Part shown: positions 35,256-42,268 of the stretch, piece after piece | How the letters are laid out: the number at the start of each line of letters is the position of its first letter | Position numbering within the stretch: position 1 is the first letter of the stretch | Assembly: GCA_021201735.1 (NCBI GenBank) | Contig: JAJQEJ010000043.1 | Span: 1 to 46,334 of the forward strand | Reading direction: 5' to 3' | Length of the DNA: 46,334 bases | DNA from: Oscillospiraceae bacterium | Lineage (GTDB): Bacteria > Bacillota > Clostridia > Oscillospirales > Oscillospiraceae | Position numbers and translations under genes: made by a program | Notes under the pieces: generated by a model | Told to the model about the DNA's origin: nothing | The model's input: the letters and a program-made list of their open reading frames with translations, nothing else | Database searches by the model: none

Positions 35256-36728
35256 ATGGCATTCAATTTCCAATCCTCCGCAGTCCCCACAAGAGAAAAC
35301 CGTTTGGGCTCCATTACGGGCTATCAGGGCGATCTGATGGATCTGGTCAACAAGTCCAGATGCGGCACGCTAAAGAACAGAGACCGGTGTTTCAGCCAGT
35401 CGAGCACATGCCTCTCCTCCTGCGCCATCAGCCAACTGATGGGGATCCGGGATGTGGCGATTGTCTATCATGCGCCCGCCGGCTGTACCGCACTCGCACC
35501 GGGCAGCAGCATCCAAAACCGGCAGCTCGCGGTCAAAATCGGCATAAGCAACGCGTCGGTGATTCTGGGCACCGACCTCAGCGAGGCGGATACGGTGTTC
35601 GGCGCGACGGACAGCGTACGCGACATTGTGCGCAGCACCTATGAAAAGTACCACCCAAAAGCCATCTTTGTCGCCTCCTCCTGCGTCTCCGGCGTGATCG
35701 GCGAGGATCTCGACAGCGTTGTGGAGGAGTTGCGGGAGGAATATGATATCCCCATCGCCTCCGTCCAGTGCGAGGGCTTCAAGTCGCGCATCTGGGCCTC
35801 CGGCTTTGATATCTCCGACCATGCGGTGTTGCAGGCGATTGTAAAGCCGCCGCAGGAGAAGCGCCCCGTCATTAATTTTAAAAACTTTTATGAGAGCGAG
35901 CGCGAGCAGATTACCGCGCTGTTCGCCGAATTCGGCGTGCGTCCGCAGTTCCTGTACCAGAACGCGACGGTGGAGGAGCTCTCTCATATTTCGGAATCCC
36001 TCGCCACCGTCTGCATCTGCGGCACGCTCGGCACGTATCTCGGCAACGCGCTTGAGCAGCTTTACGGCGTGCCGTACATACGCACCATCAACCCGCTCGG
36101 CGTGACCGGCTACGAGACCTGGCTGCGGGAGATCGGGCGGGTCATTGGAAAGGAGGACGAGGTGGAGGCCTATATCGCGCGGGAGCGCGCCGTCTACCTG
36201 CCGCAGATTGACGAGGTCAAACAGCAGCTCAAGGGCCTGCGCGCCGTGATCGGCATGGGGCCCGGCTATACCTATGAGGTCTCCCGCGTCCTGCAGGAGC
36301 TGGGCATGGAGGTTGTCTGGGCGGCAGCGTGGCACTACGACGGGAAATACGACAACGATCAGGTCCCCCCCGCGCTTGAGCACCTACAGGCGAATTCCTC
36401 CGATAATCTCCGCCTGTCGGTGGCCGACCAGCAAAATTTTGAGGTGCTGAATATTATCCAGAAATACCAACCGGACATCTACTTCTCCCGCCATCCGGGG
36501 ACGACGGTGTGGGCAATCAAGCAGGGCGTCGCCGCGCTCTATGTCGCCGACGAGTACATGATTTTCGGCTACAAGGGGACGCTGAACTTCGCAAAAACCG
36601 TTCTGGACACCATCCGCAACCGCAGCTTTGAAAAGAATCTGGCGGCCCGTGTCAAGCTGCCCTACACCGATTGGTGGTATGAACAGAACAGCAGCAAGTT
36701 TTTAAGGGAGGAAGAAAACCATGGCTAA
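35256..36728 (+). CDS. NifD-like catalytic alpha subunit of a nitrogenase-like reductase
   Basis: 490 residues; the ATG of MAFNFQSS is chosen because AAAGGAG lies 8 nt upstream, and an in-frame ATG 24 nt earlier lies before that site. Cys52, Cys77 and Cys143 have the spacing of the NifD P-cluster ligands (62, 88, 154): 'STCLSS', 'APAGCTAL', 'SSCVSGVIGEDL'. 'QCEGFKS' (Cys172) matches the NifD RCEGFRG segment. Cys253 and Cys255 in 'VCICGTLGTYL' lie where NifD has its FeMo-co cysteine (Cys275). In the region matching NifD 'MHSWDYSGPYHG' the sequence reads 'VADEYMIFGYKG', so I see no counterpart of the second FeMo-co ligand His442. This points to a group IV-type enzyme with a different cofactor setting. 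The stop overlaps the next start by 8 bp. Substrate unknown; methylthio-alkane reductase-like C-S reduction is one option, F430 or chlorophyll biosynthesis is unlikely given the NifB partner. Confidence 0.87.
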   Translation: MAFNFQSSAVPTRENRLGSITGYQGDLMDLVNKSRCGTLKNRDRCFSQSSTCLSSCAISQLMGIRDVAIVYHAPAGCTALAPGSSIQNRQLAVKIGISNASVILGTDLSEADTVFGATDSVRDIVRSTYEKYHPKAIFVASSCVSGVIGEDLDSVVEELREEYDIPIASVQCEGFKSRIWASGFDISDHAVLQAIVKPPQEKRPVINFKNFYESEREQITALFAEFGVRPQFLYQNATVEELSHISESLATVCICGTLGTYLGNALEQLYGVPYIRTINPLGVTGYETWLREIGRVIGKEDEVEAYIARERAVYLPQIDEVKQQLKGLRAVIGMGPGYTYEVSRVLQELGMEVVWAAAWHYDGKYDNDQVPPALEHLQANSSDNLRLSVADQQNFEVLNIIQKYQPDIYFSRHPGTTVWAIKQGVAALYVADEYMIFGYKGTLNFAKTVLDTIRNRSFEKNLAARVKLPYTDWWYEQNSSKFLREEENHG

Positions 36729-38019
36729 AATACTCGATCAGCCCCGCTATACCTGCGCCCTCGCGGCGATGAAGACGGTACAGTCCATCAGCCGCGCCCT
36801 CCCCATTCTGCACTCCGGCCCCGGCTGCGCGGAAAAGCTCGGCGGGAGCGTCGGGAGCTCCGGGCTCTTCTCCCCGCATATCTTCCCCTGCACCAGCATC
36901 AGCGAGAAGGAGGTCGTCTTCGGCGGGAACGAAAAGCTCGCCGAGACCATCGAAAACGCGCTGCGCGTCATTGACGCGGATTTATATGTGGTGCTGACGG
37001 GCTGCACCTCCGAAATCGTCGGGGACAATGTGGAAGAGGTCGTCTCCCGCTTCGCCGACGCCGGGAAGCCGGTGATCTACGCCTCCACCCCCGGCTTCAA
37101 GGGGAATAACTACATAGGCCACGACTGGGTATTAAAGGCCATTTTTGAACAGTACTGCAAACCCGCCGAACAGGTACAAACGGGACTTGTCAACCTCTTC
37201 TCCGGCCCGCCGATGCACGACCCCTTCTGGCTCGGGAATCTCCGCGCGCTGGAGGGGCTGGTGGCGGAGCTTGGGCTCACGCCCAACACCATTTTCGGGC
37301 ACAACCGCGGCGTCCGCGAGCTCGACCGCGTCCCCGCCGCCGAGCTGAACATTCTCGTCTCGCCGTGGGTCGGGCTGGAGAGCGTGCAGGTGCTTCAGGA
37401 ACGCTTCGGCACACCCTATCTCCACTATCCCGTCCTCCCCATCGGCGCGTTTGAAACCAGCAAATTTCTCCGCGCTGTCGGAGCAGCCGCCCACGTCGAC
37501 CCCGCGCTGGTGGAGGAGGTCGTCACACGGCACGAGGCGGAATACTACTACTATATTGAGCGGTTTGCCGATGTTTTTCTGGAAACCCGCGTCATGGCAA
37601 AGCGTTTTGTGGCCGTCTCCGACGCGCAGTATACCCTTGCGCTGACAAAATTTTTGGTCAACGACTTAGGGCTGTTCCCCTCAAAGCAATACATCGTGGA
37701 CGATACACCGCAGCAATACCGCGACGGGATCATTGCGGAATTCAAGAAGCTCAATTACGGCATCGAGGCCGAGGTGGCGTTTTCCACCGACGGCTATGCC
37801 ATCCACCAGGAAATCGAGGGGGCCGACTTTAACGGCTACCCCCTCATTCTGGGCAGCAGCTGGGAAAAGAGCCTTGCGCAGAAGACGCAGGCGCATTATG
37901 TAAACATATCCTACCCCGTAATCGAGCGGCTGATCATCAACGGCTCTATTGCCGGATATGACGGAGGATTGAAGCTCTTGGAGGATATCTATTCCAACGT
38001 GCTGACCCGCTTTAACTAA
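36721..38019 (+). CDS. NifK-like beta subunit of the nitrogenase-like reductase
   Basis: 432 residues, shorter than NifK (about 520) mainly through loss of the N-terminal extension. Cys12 ('RYTCALA'), Cys36 ('GPGCAEKL') and Cys95 ('TGCTSEIVGDNV') match the NifK P-cluster ligands in motif and spacing. Together with the NifD-like subunit all six P-cluster cysteines are present, implying an [8Fe-7S]-type or related electron relay. GGAGGAAG lies just upstream of the ATG, and the start overlaps the end of the NifD-like gene, so the two are translationally coupled, as expected for a heterotetramer. Confidence 0.87.
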   Translation: MAKILDQPRYTCALAAMKTVQSISRALPILHSGPGCAEKLGGSVGSSGLFSPHIFPCTSISEKEVVFGGNEKLAETIENALRVIDADLYVVLTGCTSEIVGDNVEEVVSRFADAGKPVIYASTPGFKGNNYIGHDWVLKAIFEQYCKPAEQVQTGLVNLFSGPPMHDPFWLGNLRALEGLVAELGLTPNTIFGHNRGVRELDRVPAAELNILVSPWVGLESVQVLQERFGTPYLHYPVLPIGAFETSKFLRAVGAAAHVDPALVEEVVTRHEAEYYYYIERFADVFLETRVMAKRFVAVSDAQYTLALTKFLVNDLGLFPSKQYIVDDTPQQYRDGIIAEFKKLNYGIEAEVAFSTDGYAIHQEIEGADFNGYPLILGSSWEKSLAQKTQAHYVNISYPVIERLIINGSIAGYDGGLKLLEDIYSNVLTRFN

Positions 38020-38037
38020 ACAGGAGGCGTAATATCA

Positions 38038-38919
38038 ATGGGCGAGAACTACGAACGGCTCAAGCAGTCCCACCCCTGCTTTGGCGGGCAGAAAAACAGA
38101 AAGGGCAGGATTCACCTGCCCGTCAGCCCCGGCTGTAATATCGAGTGTAAATTTTGCGACCGGAAAATCAACGACTATGAAGACCGCCCCGGCGTCACCG
38201 CGCATATCCTCACGCCGGAGGAGGCGCTGGAGGTGGTCGGGCGGGCGCTCGAAATCTGCGACGGCGAAGTCCCGCTGACCGTGGTGGGGATTGCGGGCCC
38301 CGGCGACACCCTCGCAACCGACTACGCGCTCGAGACCTTTCGCCTGGTGCGCGCGCGCTATCCGGCGCTCCTGCTGTGCATGAGCACGAACGGGCTCCTC
38401 CTGCGCGAACGGGCGGAGGAGATACTGGACGTCGGCATTGACTCGCTCACGGTGACGGTCAACGCCGTCGACCCGGAGATTCAGGCGCAGATCAACGACC
38501 GGATTGTATATCACGGCGCAATCTATACCGGCGCGGAGGGGGCGCGTATCCTCATCGAAAACCAGCTTGCCGGTATCCGCGCCGTGTCGGACGGCGGCGT
38601 CACCGTCAAGGTGAACACCGTCCTGGTGCCCGGCGTCAACGACGCGCATATTGAGGCGGTCGCGCAGGCGGTCAGTGAGGCGGGCGCGTCGATCTACAAC
38701 CTCATCCCGCTCATCCCGCAGCACGCGTTTGCGGACCTGCCCGCCCCCGACTGCGCGGCGATTGAAACGGCGCGGCAGGCGGCGGGCGCGTATATCGACG
38801 TATTTCGCCACTGCCAGCACTGCCGGGCGGACGCCATCGGCATCCCCGGGGAACATGACTTTGCGGGCCAGGTGTATCTCAAGCGCATCGCCTACAAGGA
38901 CACCTTCTCCCACGGCTAA
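38038..38919 (+). CDS. NifB-like radical SAM cofactor-maturation protein
   Basis: 293 residues, the short form without a NifX-like C-terminal domain. 'SHPCFGG' at the N-terminus (His12, Cys14), the radical SAM triad Cys33-Cys37-Cys40 in 'PGCNIECKFC', 'GIAGPGD' near residue 85, and 'HCQHCRADAIG' (Cys259, Cys262) all match the NifB signature, including ligands to the K clusters. NifB fuses two [4Fe-4S] clusters with an SAM-derived carbide to make the [8Fe-9S-C] NifB-co. Its presence implies that the neighbouring NifDK-like enzyme carries a NifB-co-derived cluster. AGGAGG lies 10 nt upstream of the ATG and the gap to the NifK-like gene is 18 bp. The gene symbol is withheld because it is not in a nitrogen-fixation context. 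Confidence 0.88.
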   Translation: MGENYERLKQSHPCFGGQKNRKGRIHLPVSPGCNIECKFCDRKINDYEDRPGVTAHILTPEEALEVVGRALEICDGEVPLTVVGIAGPGDTLATDYALETFRLVRARYPALLLCMSTNGLLLRERAEEILDVGIDSLTVTVNAVDPEIQAQINDRIVYHGAIYTGAEGARILIENQLAGIRAVSDGGVTVKVNTVLVPGVNDAHIEAVAQAVSEAGASIYNLIPLIPQHAFADLPAPDCAAIETARQAAGAYIDVFRHCQHCRADAIGIPGEHDFAGQVYLKRIAYKDTFSHG

Positions 38920-38937
38920 GATAGGAGGGTACACCAT

Positions 38938-39279
38938 ATGGTATTTCTCATTGCAGCCGCCAGCACCGACGGCAAGGTGGTAAACCAGCACTTTGGGCGG
39001 GCGGAGGAATTTTACATTATGCAAGCGGACGACGAAACCGGCTGGCGTTATCTCGAAACACGAAAAACGCAGCCGGTCTGCAAAGAGCGCAGCCATGACG
39101 AAGACCGCCTGCAGGCCACAGTAGACCTGCTCGCCGACTGCGACTATGTACTCGTCAGCCAGATTGGCCCGGGCGCGGAATTTGCGCTCAGTCGCAAGGA
39201 TATCACCGCGTTTTCCATCGCCCTGCCCATTGACAGGGCGGTGGAAAAGCTGATCGCATACCGCAAGCGGCAAGCGTAG
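38938..39279 (+). CDS. NifX/NafY-family iron-molybdenum cofactor-binding protein
   Basis: 113 residues of the dinitrogenase iron-molybdenum cofactor biosynthesis fold: 'VFLIAAASTDGKVVNQHFGRAEEFYI' at the N-terminus (the conserved 'vnqHFGra' motif) and 'ADCDYVLVSQIGPGAEFAL' in the middle. Such proteins bind and carry NifB-co or FeMo-co. TAGGAGGG lies 7 nt before the ATG, 18 bp after the NifB-like gene, so it is the last gene of the operon. It probably carries the cluster from NifB to NifDK, since no NifEN scaffold is encoded here. The operon end converges on hcp with a 25-bp gap and I see no convincing hairpin there. Confidence 0.85.
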   Translation: MVFLIAAASTDGKVVNQHFGRAEEFYIMQADDETGWRYLETRKTQPVCKERSHDEDRLQATVDLLADCDYVLVSQIGPGAEFALSRKDITAFSIALPIDRAVEKLIAYRKRQA

Positions 39280-39304
39280 GTTCACGCATACCGGCGCGAT
39301 TTTG

Positions 39305-40879
39305 CTATTGCCCTAATATGGCGGACAAATCCTGCTCCGGCGTGGTGATGGGGTGCAGATCAAACATCTCAACGAGCGTGTTTAGAACGGTGTCGGAAAA
39401 GAAGGCCGGGATGCTTGGCCCGATGTAGATATTTTTGATGCCCAGCGAAAGCAGGCTTAGCAGAATGCAGACCGCCTTCTGCTCATACCACGAGAGCACC
39501 AGTGTCAGCGGCAGATCATTGACACCGCAGTCAAACGCGCCCGCGAGGGCAACCGCAACCTGAATCGCGCCGTAGGCGTCGTTGCACTGGCCCATGTCCA
39601 AAATGCGCGGGAAGGGGCCGATGCTGCCCACGTTGAGGTCGTTGAACCGGTACTTTCCGCAGGCCAGCGTCAGCACAATGGTATCCTCCGGCGTCTGCCT
39701 GACGAATTCCGTGTAATAGTTGCGCCCCGGCTTTGCGCCGTCGCACCCGCCGACGAGGAAAAAGTGCCTGATGGCCCCGCCCTTGACCGCGTCGATGATG
39801 GCGGGGGCTTGATCCAACACGGTCTGCCGCCCGAACCCGGTGGTGACCGTGCTGCCGCCGTTGCGACCGGTCAGGTGCTGCGCCGTCTCATATCCGCCCA
39901 GCCGGATGGCGTGGTCAATCAGGGCGGAAAAATCCTTGCGTCCGCTTTCATCGGCACCGATATGCTTCATCTCCGGGTAATGGACCAGCGCCGTGGTATA
40001 TACCCGGTCACGATAGCTGTCCTTTGGCGGCATTAGGCAGTTGGTGGTGAAGAGGATGGGCGCGGGGATCCCTTCAAATTCCTTTTGCTGGTTCTGCCAC
40101 GCGGTACCGAAATTGCCCCTGAGCTGCGGATGCGCCTTCAATGCCGGGTAGCCGTGGGCGGGGAGCATCTCGCAGTGGGTGTAAACATTGACGCCCTTAC
40201 CGTCGGTCTGCTCCAGCAGCTGCGCCAGATCGTACAGATCATGTCCGGTGACGACAATAAACGGCCCCGGTTCCACGGTCAGCGACACCTCCGTGGGGAC
40301 GGGGTTTCCATAAGCCCCGGTGTTGGCCCCGTCGAGCAGCGCCATACATTGGAGGTTGATGCCGCCGCATTCCATCAGCAGGCCCAGCCATTCCTCCACA
40401 CCGTGTATCTCGCCCAGCGCCGCCATGCCCTTGATGAACCATGCGTCCACCGCCGGGTCGCGTCTGCCGAGCATACGGGCGTGGTGGGCGTAAGCCGCCA
40501 TACCGCGCAGGCCGAACAGCAGGGTGGCGCGCAGGGAGACAAGATCCGCGTCGCCGTGAAAGAGCGCTTCCGTATCCAGAATGCCTGCGCCGCCCAGCTG
40601 CTCACGCCGGGCTTTCACGCTGTCCGTCAGCGCCGCAATGCTGCTATCGTCAAAATTGACATTGGTGACGGTGGTAAACAGGCCGTCCACAATCAGGTCG
40701 ACTGTCTCTGTGCAGACCTTCTCTTCCCGCTGCGCGGCTGTCGCGAGCGCAATCATCTCACAGGTCAGCGCGTCCTGCGCCCGGGCGGTCGTCGGCTGTT
40801 TGCCGCAGACGCCGGATACGGTGCATCCCGTCCCTTGCGCGGCCTGCTCACATTGATAGCAAAACATGGTTTCTTTCAT
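39305..40879 (-). CDS. hcp: Hybrid cluster protein (hydroxylamine reductase / NO-handling)
   Basis: 524 residues. The ATG of MKETMFCYQ is used because GAAGGAG lies 9 nt upstream; a GTG three codons earlier overlaps that site. The N-terminal C-X2-C-X8-C-X5-C pattern ('MFCYQCEQAAQGTGCTVSGVC') indicates a [4Fe-4S] cluster of the type found in anaerobes. Hybrid-cluster ligand regions are visible: 'HCEMLPAHGYP', 'TTNCLMPPK', 'VGGCDGAK' and 'MGQCNDAYGA'. Hcp proteins reduce hydroxylamine in vitro and nitric oxide in vivo and take part in protein S-nitrosylation. It lies 5 bp after a ferredoxin-like protein that is its likely electron donor. Confidence 0.95.
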   Translation of the reverse strand: MKETMFCYQCEQAAQGTGCTVSGVCGKQPTTARAQDALTCEMIALATAAQREEKVCTETVDLIVDGLFTTVTNVNFDDSSIAALTDSVKARREQLGGAGILDTEALFHGDADLVSLRATLLFGLRGMAAYAHHARMLGRRDPAVDAWFIKGMAALGEIHGVEEWLGLLMECGGINLQCMALLDGANTGAYGNPVPTEVSLTVEPGPFIVVTGHDLYDLAQLLEQTDGKGVNVYTHCEMLPAHGYPALKAHPQLRGNFGTAWQNQQKEFEGIPAPILFTTNCLMPPKDSYRDRVYTTALVHYPEMKHIGADESGRKDFSALIDHAIRLGGYETAQHLTGRNGGSTVTTGFGRQTVLDQAPAIIDAVKGGAIRHFFLVGGCDGAKPGRNYYTEFVRQTPEDTIVLTLACGKYRFNDLNVGSIGPFPRILDMGQCNDAYGAIQVAVALAGAFDCGVNDLPLTLVLSWYEQKAVCILLSLLSLGIKNIYIGPSIPAFFSDTVLNTLVEMFDLHPITTPEQDLSAILGQ

Positions 40880-40884
40880 GGGTA

Positions 40885-41502
40885 TCACTCCTTCAAAATA
40901 TTCCCGTCGGTGGATATGGTCACAACCTGTAGGGGAATCGCCCGCCCGCTATCGCGCAGGGCTTCCTGCACCGCGTGCGCAATCCCCCCGCAGCAGGGTA
41001 CCTCCATGCGCGCGACGGTGACGGATTGGATTGGATTGCGTCTGAACAGCTCCGTCAGTTTTTCGGCATAATCCACTTGATCCAGTTTGGGGCAACCGAT
41101 CAGCGTCGCTCGATTGCGCATAAACCTGGTGTGGAAGTCCGCGCGGGCGTAAGCGGTGCAATCGGCGGCGATCAGCAGGTCGGCTCCGTCAAAATAGGGC
41201 GCATGCACCGGTGCGAGCTTGATCTGTACCGGCCACTGCCGGAGCTGTGAGACCGTCTGCGTGGCCCGCGCCATGTGCTCTTTCACCGCTGCCGCGTCGT
41301 AGGCCGCGGCTTCCCGCTCCGCAAAGGAAATGGCACCGGTGGGACAGACCGGCAGACAGTCACCCAATCCGTCGCAGTAATCGTCGCGCAGGAGCGTTGC
41401 TCTGCCGCCCGCCATGCCGATGGCCCCTTCGTGGCAGACGGCGGCGCACAGGCCACAGCCGTTGCATGCCGCTTCGTCAATTGTAATCAGTTTTCGTATC
41501 AT
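40885..41502 (-). CDS. Ferredoxin-like 4Fe-4S protein, probable redox partner of Hcp
   Basis: 205 residues from the ATG of MIRKLITIDE, preceded by GGGAGGC; an upstream frame extension of 12 codons lacks support. Two [4Fe-4S] motifs lie in the first 70 residues: 'CNGCGLCAAVCHEGAI' and 'CDGLGDCLPVCPTGAI' (the second has the longer C-X5-C spacing). The C-terminal part (about 95-200) includes 'CTAYARADFH', 'LIGCPKLDQ' and 'VPCCGGIAHAV', extra cysteines that might hold another cluster. It is the first gene of the two-gene operon with hcp; its last codons contain the hcp ribosome binding site. Confidence 0.88.
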   Translation of the reverse strand: MIRKLITIDEAACNGCGLCAAVCHEGAIGMAGGRATLLRDDYCDGLGDCLPVCPTGAISFAEREAAAYDAAAVKEHMARATQTVSQLRQWPVQIKLAPVHAPYFDGADLLIAADCTAYARADFHTRFMRNRATLIGCPKLDQVDYAEKLTELFRRNPIQSVTVARMEVPCCGGIAHAVQEALRDSGRAIPLQVVTISTDGNILKE

Positions 41503-41517
41503 TGCGTAAAGCCTCCC

Positions 41518-41546
41518 TTGACTTTCTGTGTGTAGCATACTATACT
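41518..41546 (+). promoter_or_regulatory. Promoter of the Crp/Fnr-family gene
   Basis: TTGACT (41,518-41,523), a 17-bp spacer and TATACT (41,541-41,546) form a near-consensus promoter. Transcription would start near 41,553, just before the palindrome at 41,557-41,580. It overlaps the -10 region used in the opposite direction for the ferredoxin-hcp operon. Confidence 0.75.
41534..41539 (-). promoter_or_regulatory. Candidate -10 box of the ferredoxin-hcp operon
   Basis: TATGCT on the minus strand (with TATAGT overlapping immediately upstream at 41,539-41,544) has no good -35 box, as expected for an activator-dependent promoter. With TATGCT as -10, the centre of the neighbouring dyad falls at -41.5, the classical class II Crp/Fnr position. 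The choice between the two overlapping hexamers is uncertain. Confidence 0.5.
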
Positions 41547-41556
41547 TAGCACAAAA

Positions 41557-41580
41557 AATCCGTGGTTAAAACCACGGATT
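41557..41580. promoter_or_regulatory. Palindromic operator between hcp operon and Crp/Fnr gene
   Basis: A perfect dyad with 10-bp arms, AATCCGTGGT-taaa-ACCACGGATT. The 4-bp centre is typical of Crp/Fnr-family sites. It is probably bound by the regulator encoded next to it. It could also form an RNA hairpin in the leader of the regulator gene, but the T-run needed for a terminator is weak on the plus strand. Confidence 0.65.
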
Positions 41581-41597
41581 AGAAAGTATTTGATGGA

Positions 41598-42254
41598 ATG
41601 AACGCTGATATGGAAGTGCTGCGCGCGGCCCCCCTCTTCCGGGGTATGATGCAGGAAGACATTGCCGCCATGCTCACATGCCTGCACGCCCAAAGGCGGC
41701 ATTGCAGGCGTGGGGAAACCCTGCTGCTTGCGGGTGACAGGCCGGAGCACGTGGGGATTGTACTGTCCGGGCGGCTGCGTGTTGTAAAAGACGACGTGGA
41801 CGGCAACCGGTCGCTGCTTGCCACGCTGGGGGAGGCCGACCTGTTTGCCGAAGCCCTCTGCTGCGCGGGGGCGGAGGAGAGTCCGGTTACGGTGCTGGCC
41901 GATACCAACGCCACGGTGCTGCTGCTGCGCTTCTCCCGCATTCTGCACACCTGCCCGAACACCTGCGCCTTTCATCAGGCGCTCATCGCAAACATGCTTC
42001 GGGTGGTCGCCCAAAAGAATCTGTCCCTGCAAAGCCGGATGGAGCTGCTGGGGGCAAAATCCATCCAATCAAAAGTCATGGGGTATCTGAACACGTACGC
42101 GCGGCAGCGGGGCCGGAGTTTCTCCGTCCCGCATAACCGCGAGGAGATGGCAAGCTACCTCTGCGTGGAGCGCAGTGCCCTCTCCCACACGCTGATGCGT
42201 ATGAAACGGGACGGGCTTATCGACTACCGGAAGGATCAATTTACGCTGCTTTGA
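41598..42254 (+). CDS. Crp/Fnr-family transcriptional regulator, probable regulator of hcp
   Basis: 218 residues: a cyclic-nucleotide-binding-type beta-roll (about 15-125, with 'PEHVGIVLSGRLRVVKDD'), a long dimerisation helix (about 130-150) and a C-terminal winged helix-turn-helix ('HNREEMASYLCVERSALSHTLMRMKRDGLIDY'). The cAMP-binding Arg motif of Crp is not apparent. Eight or so cysteines, including 'LTCLHAQRRHC', 'ALCCAG' and 'HTCPNTC', would allow Fe-S or haem-based sensing, but no Fnr-type N-terminal Cys cluster is seen. It is divergent from ferredoxin-hcp, an arrangement known for HcpR-type nitrosative-stress regulators. The ribosome binding site before the ATG is weak; an internal ATG four codons later is possible. 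Confidence 0.85.
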   Translation: MNADMEVLRAAPLFRGMMQEDIAAMLTCLHAQRRHCRRGETLLLAGDRPEHVGIVLSGRLRVVKDDVDGNRSLLATLGEADLFAEALCCAGAEESPVTVLADTNATVLLLRFSRILHTCPNTCAFHQALIANMLRVVAQKNLSLQSRMELLGAKSIQSKVMGYLNTYARQRGRSFSVPHNREEMASYLCVERSALSHTLMRMKRDGLIDYRKDQFTLL

Positions 42255-42268
42255 CCGCTCGTCCATTT

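Noticed and set aside
38035..39285. Long minus-strand reading frame (416 codons) opposite the NifB- and NifX-like genes
   Set aside because: It lies antisense to two well-supported genes, its translation shows no family motif, and no ribosome binding site was seen. High GC content makes such shadow frames common.
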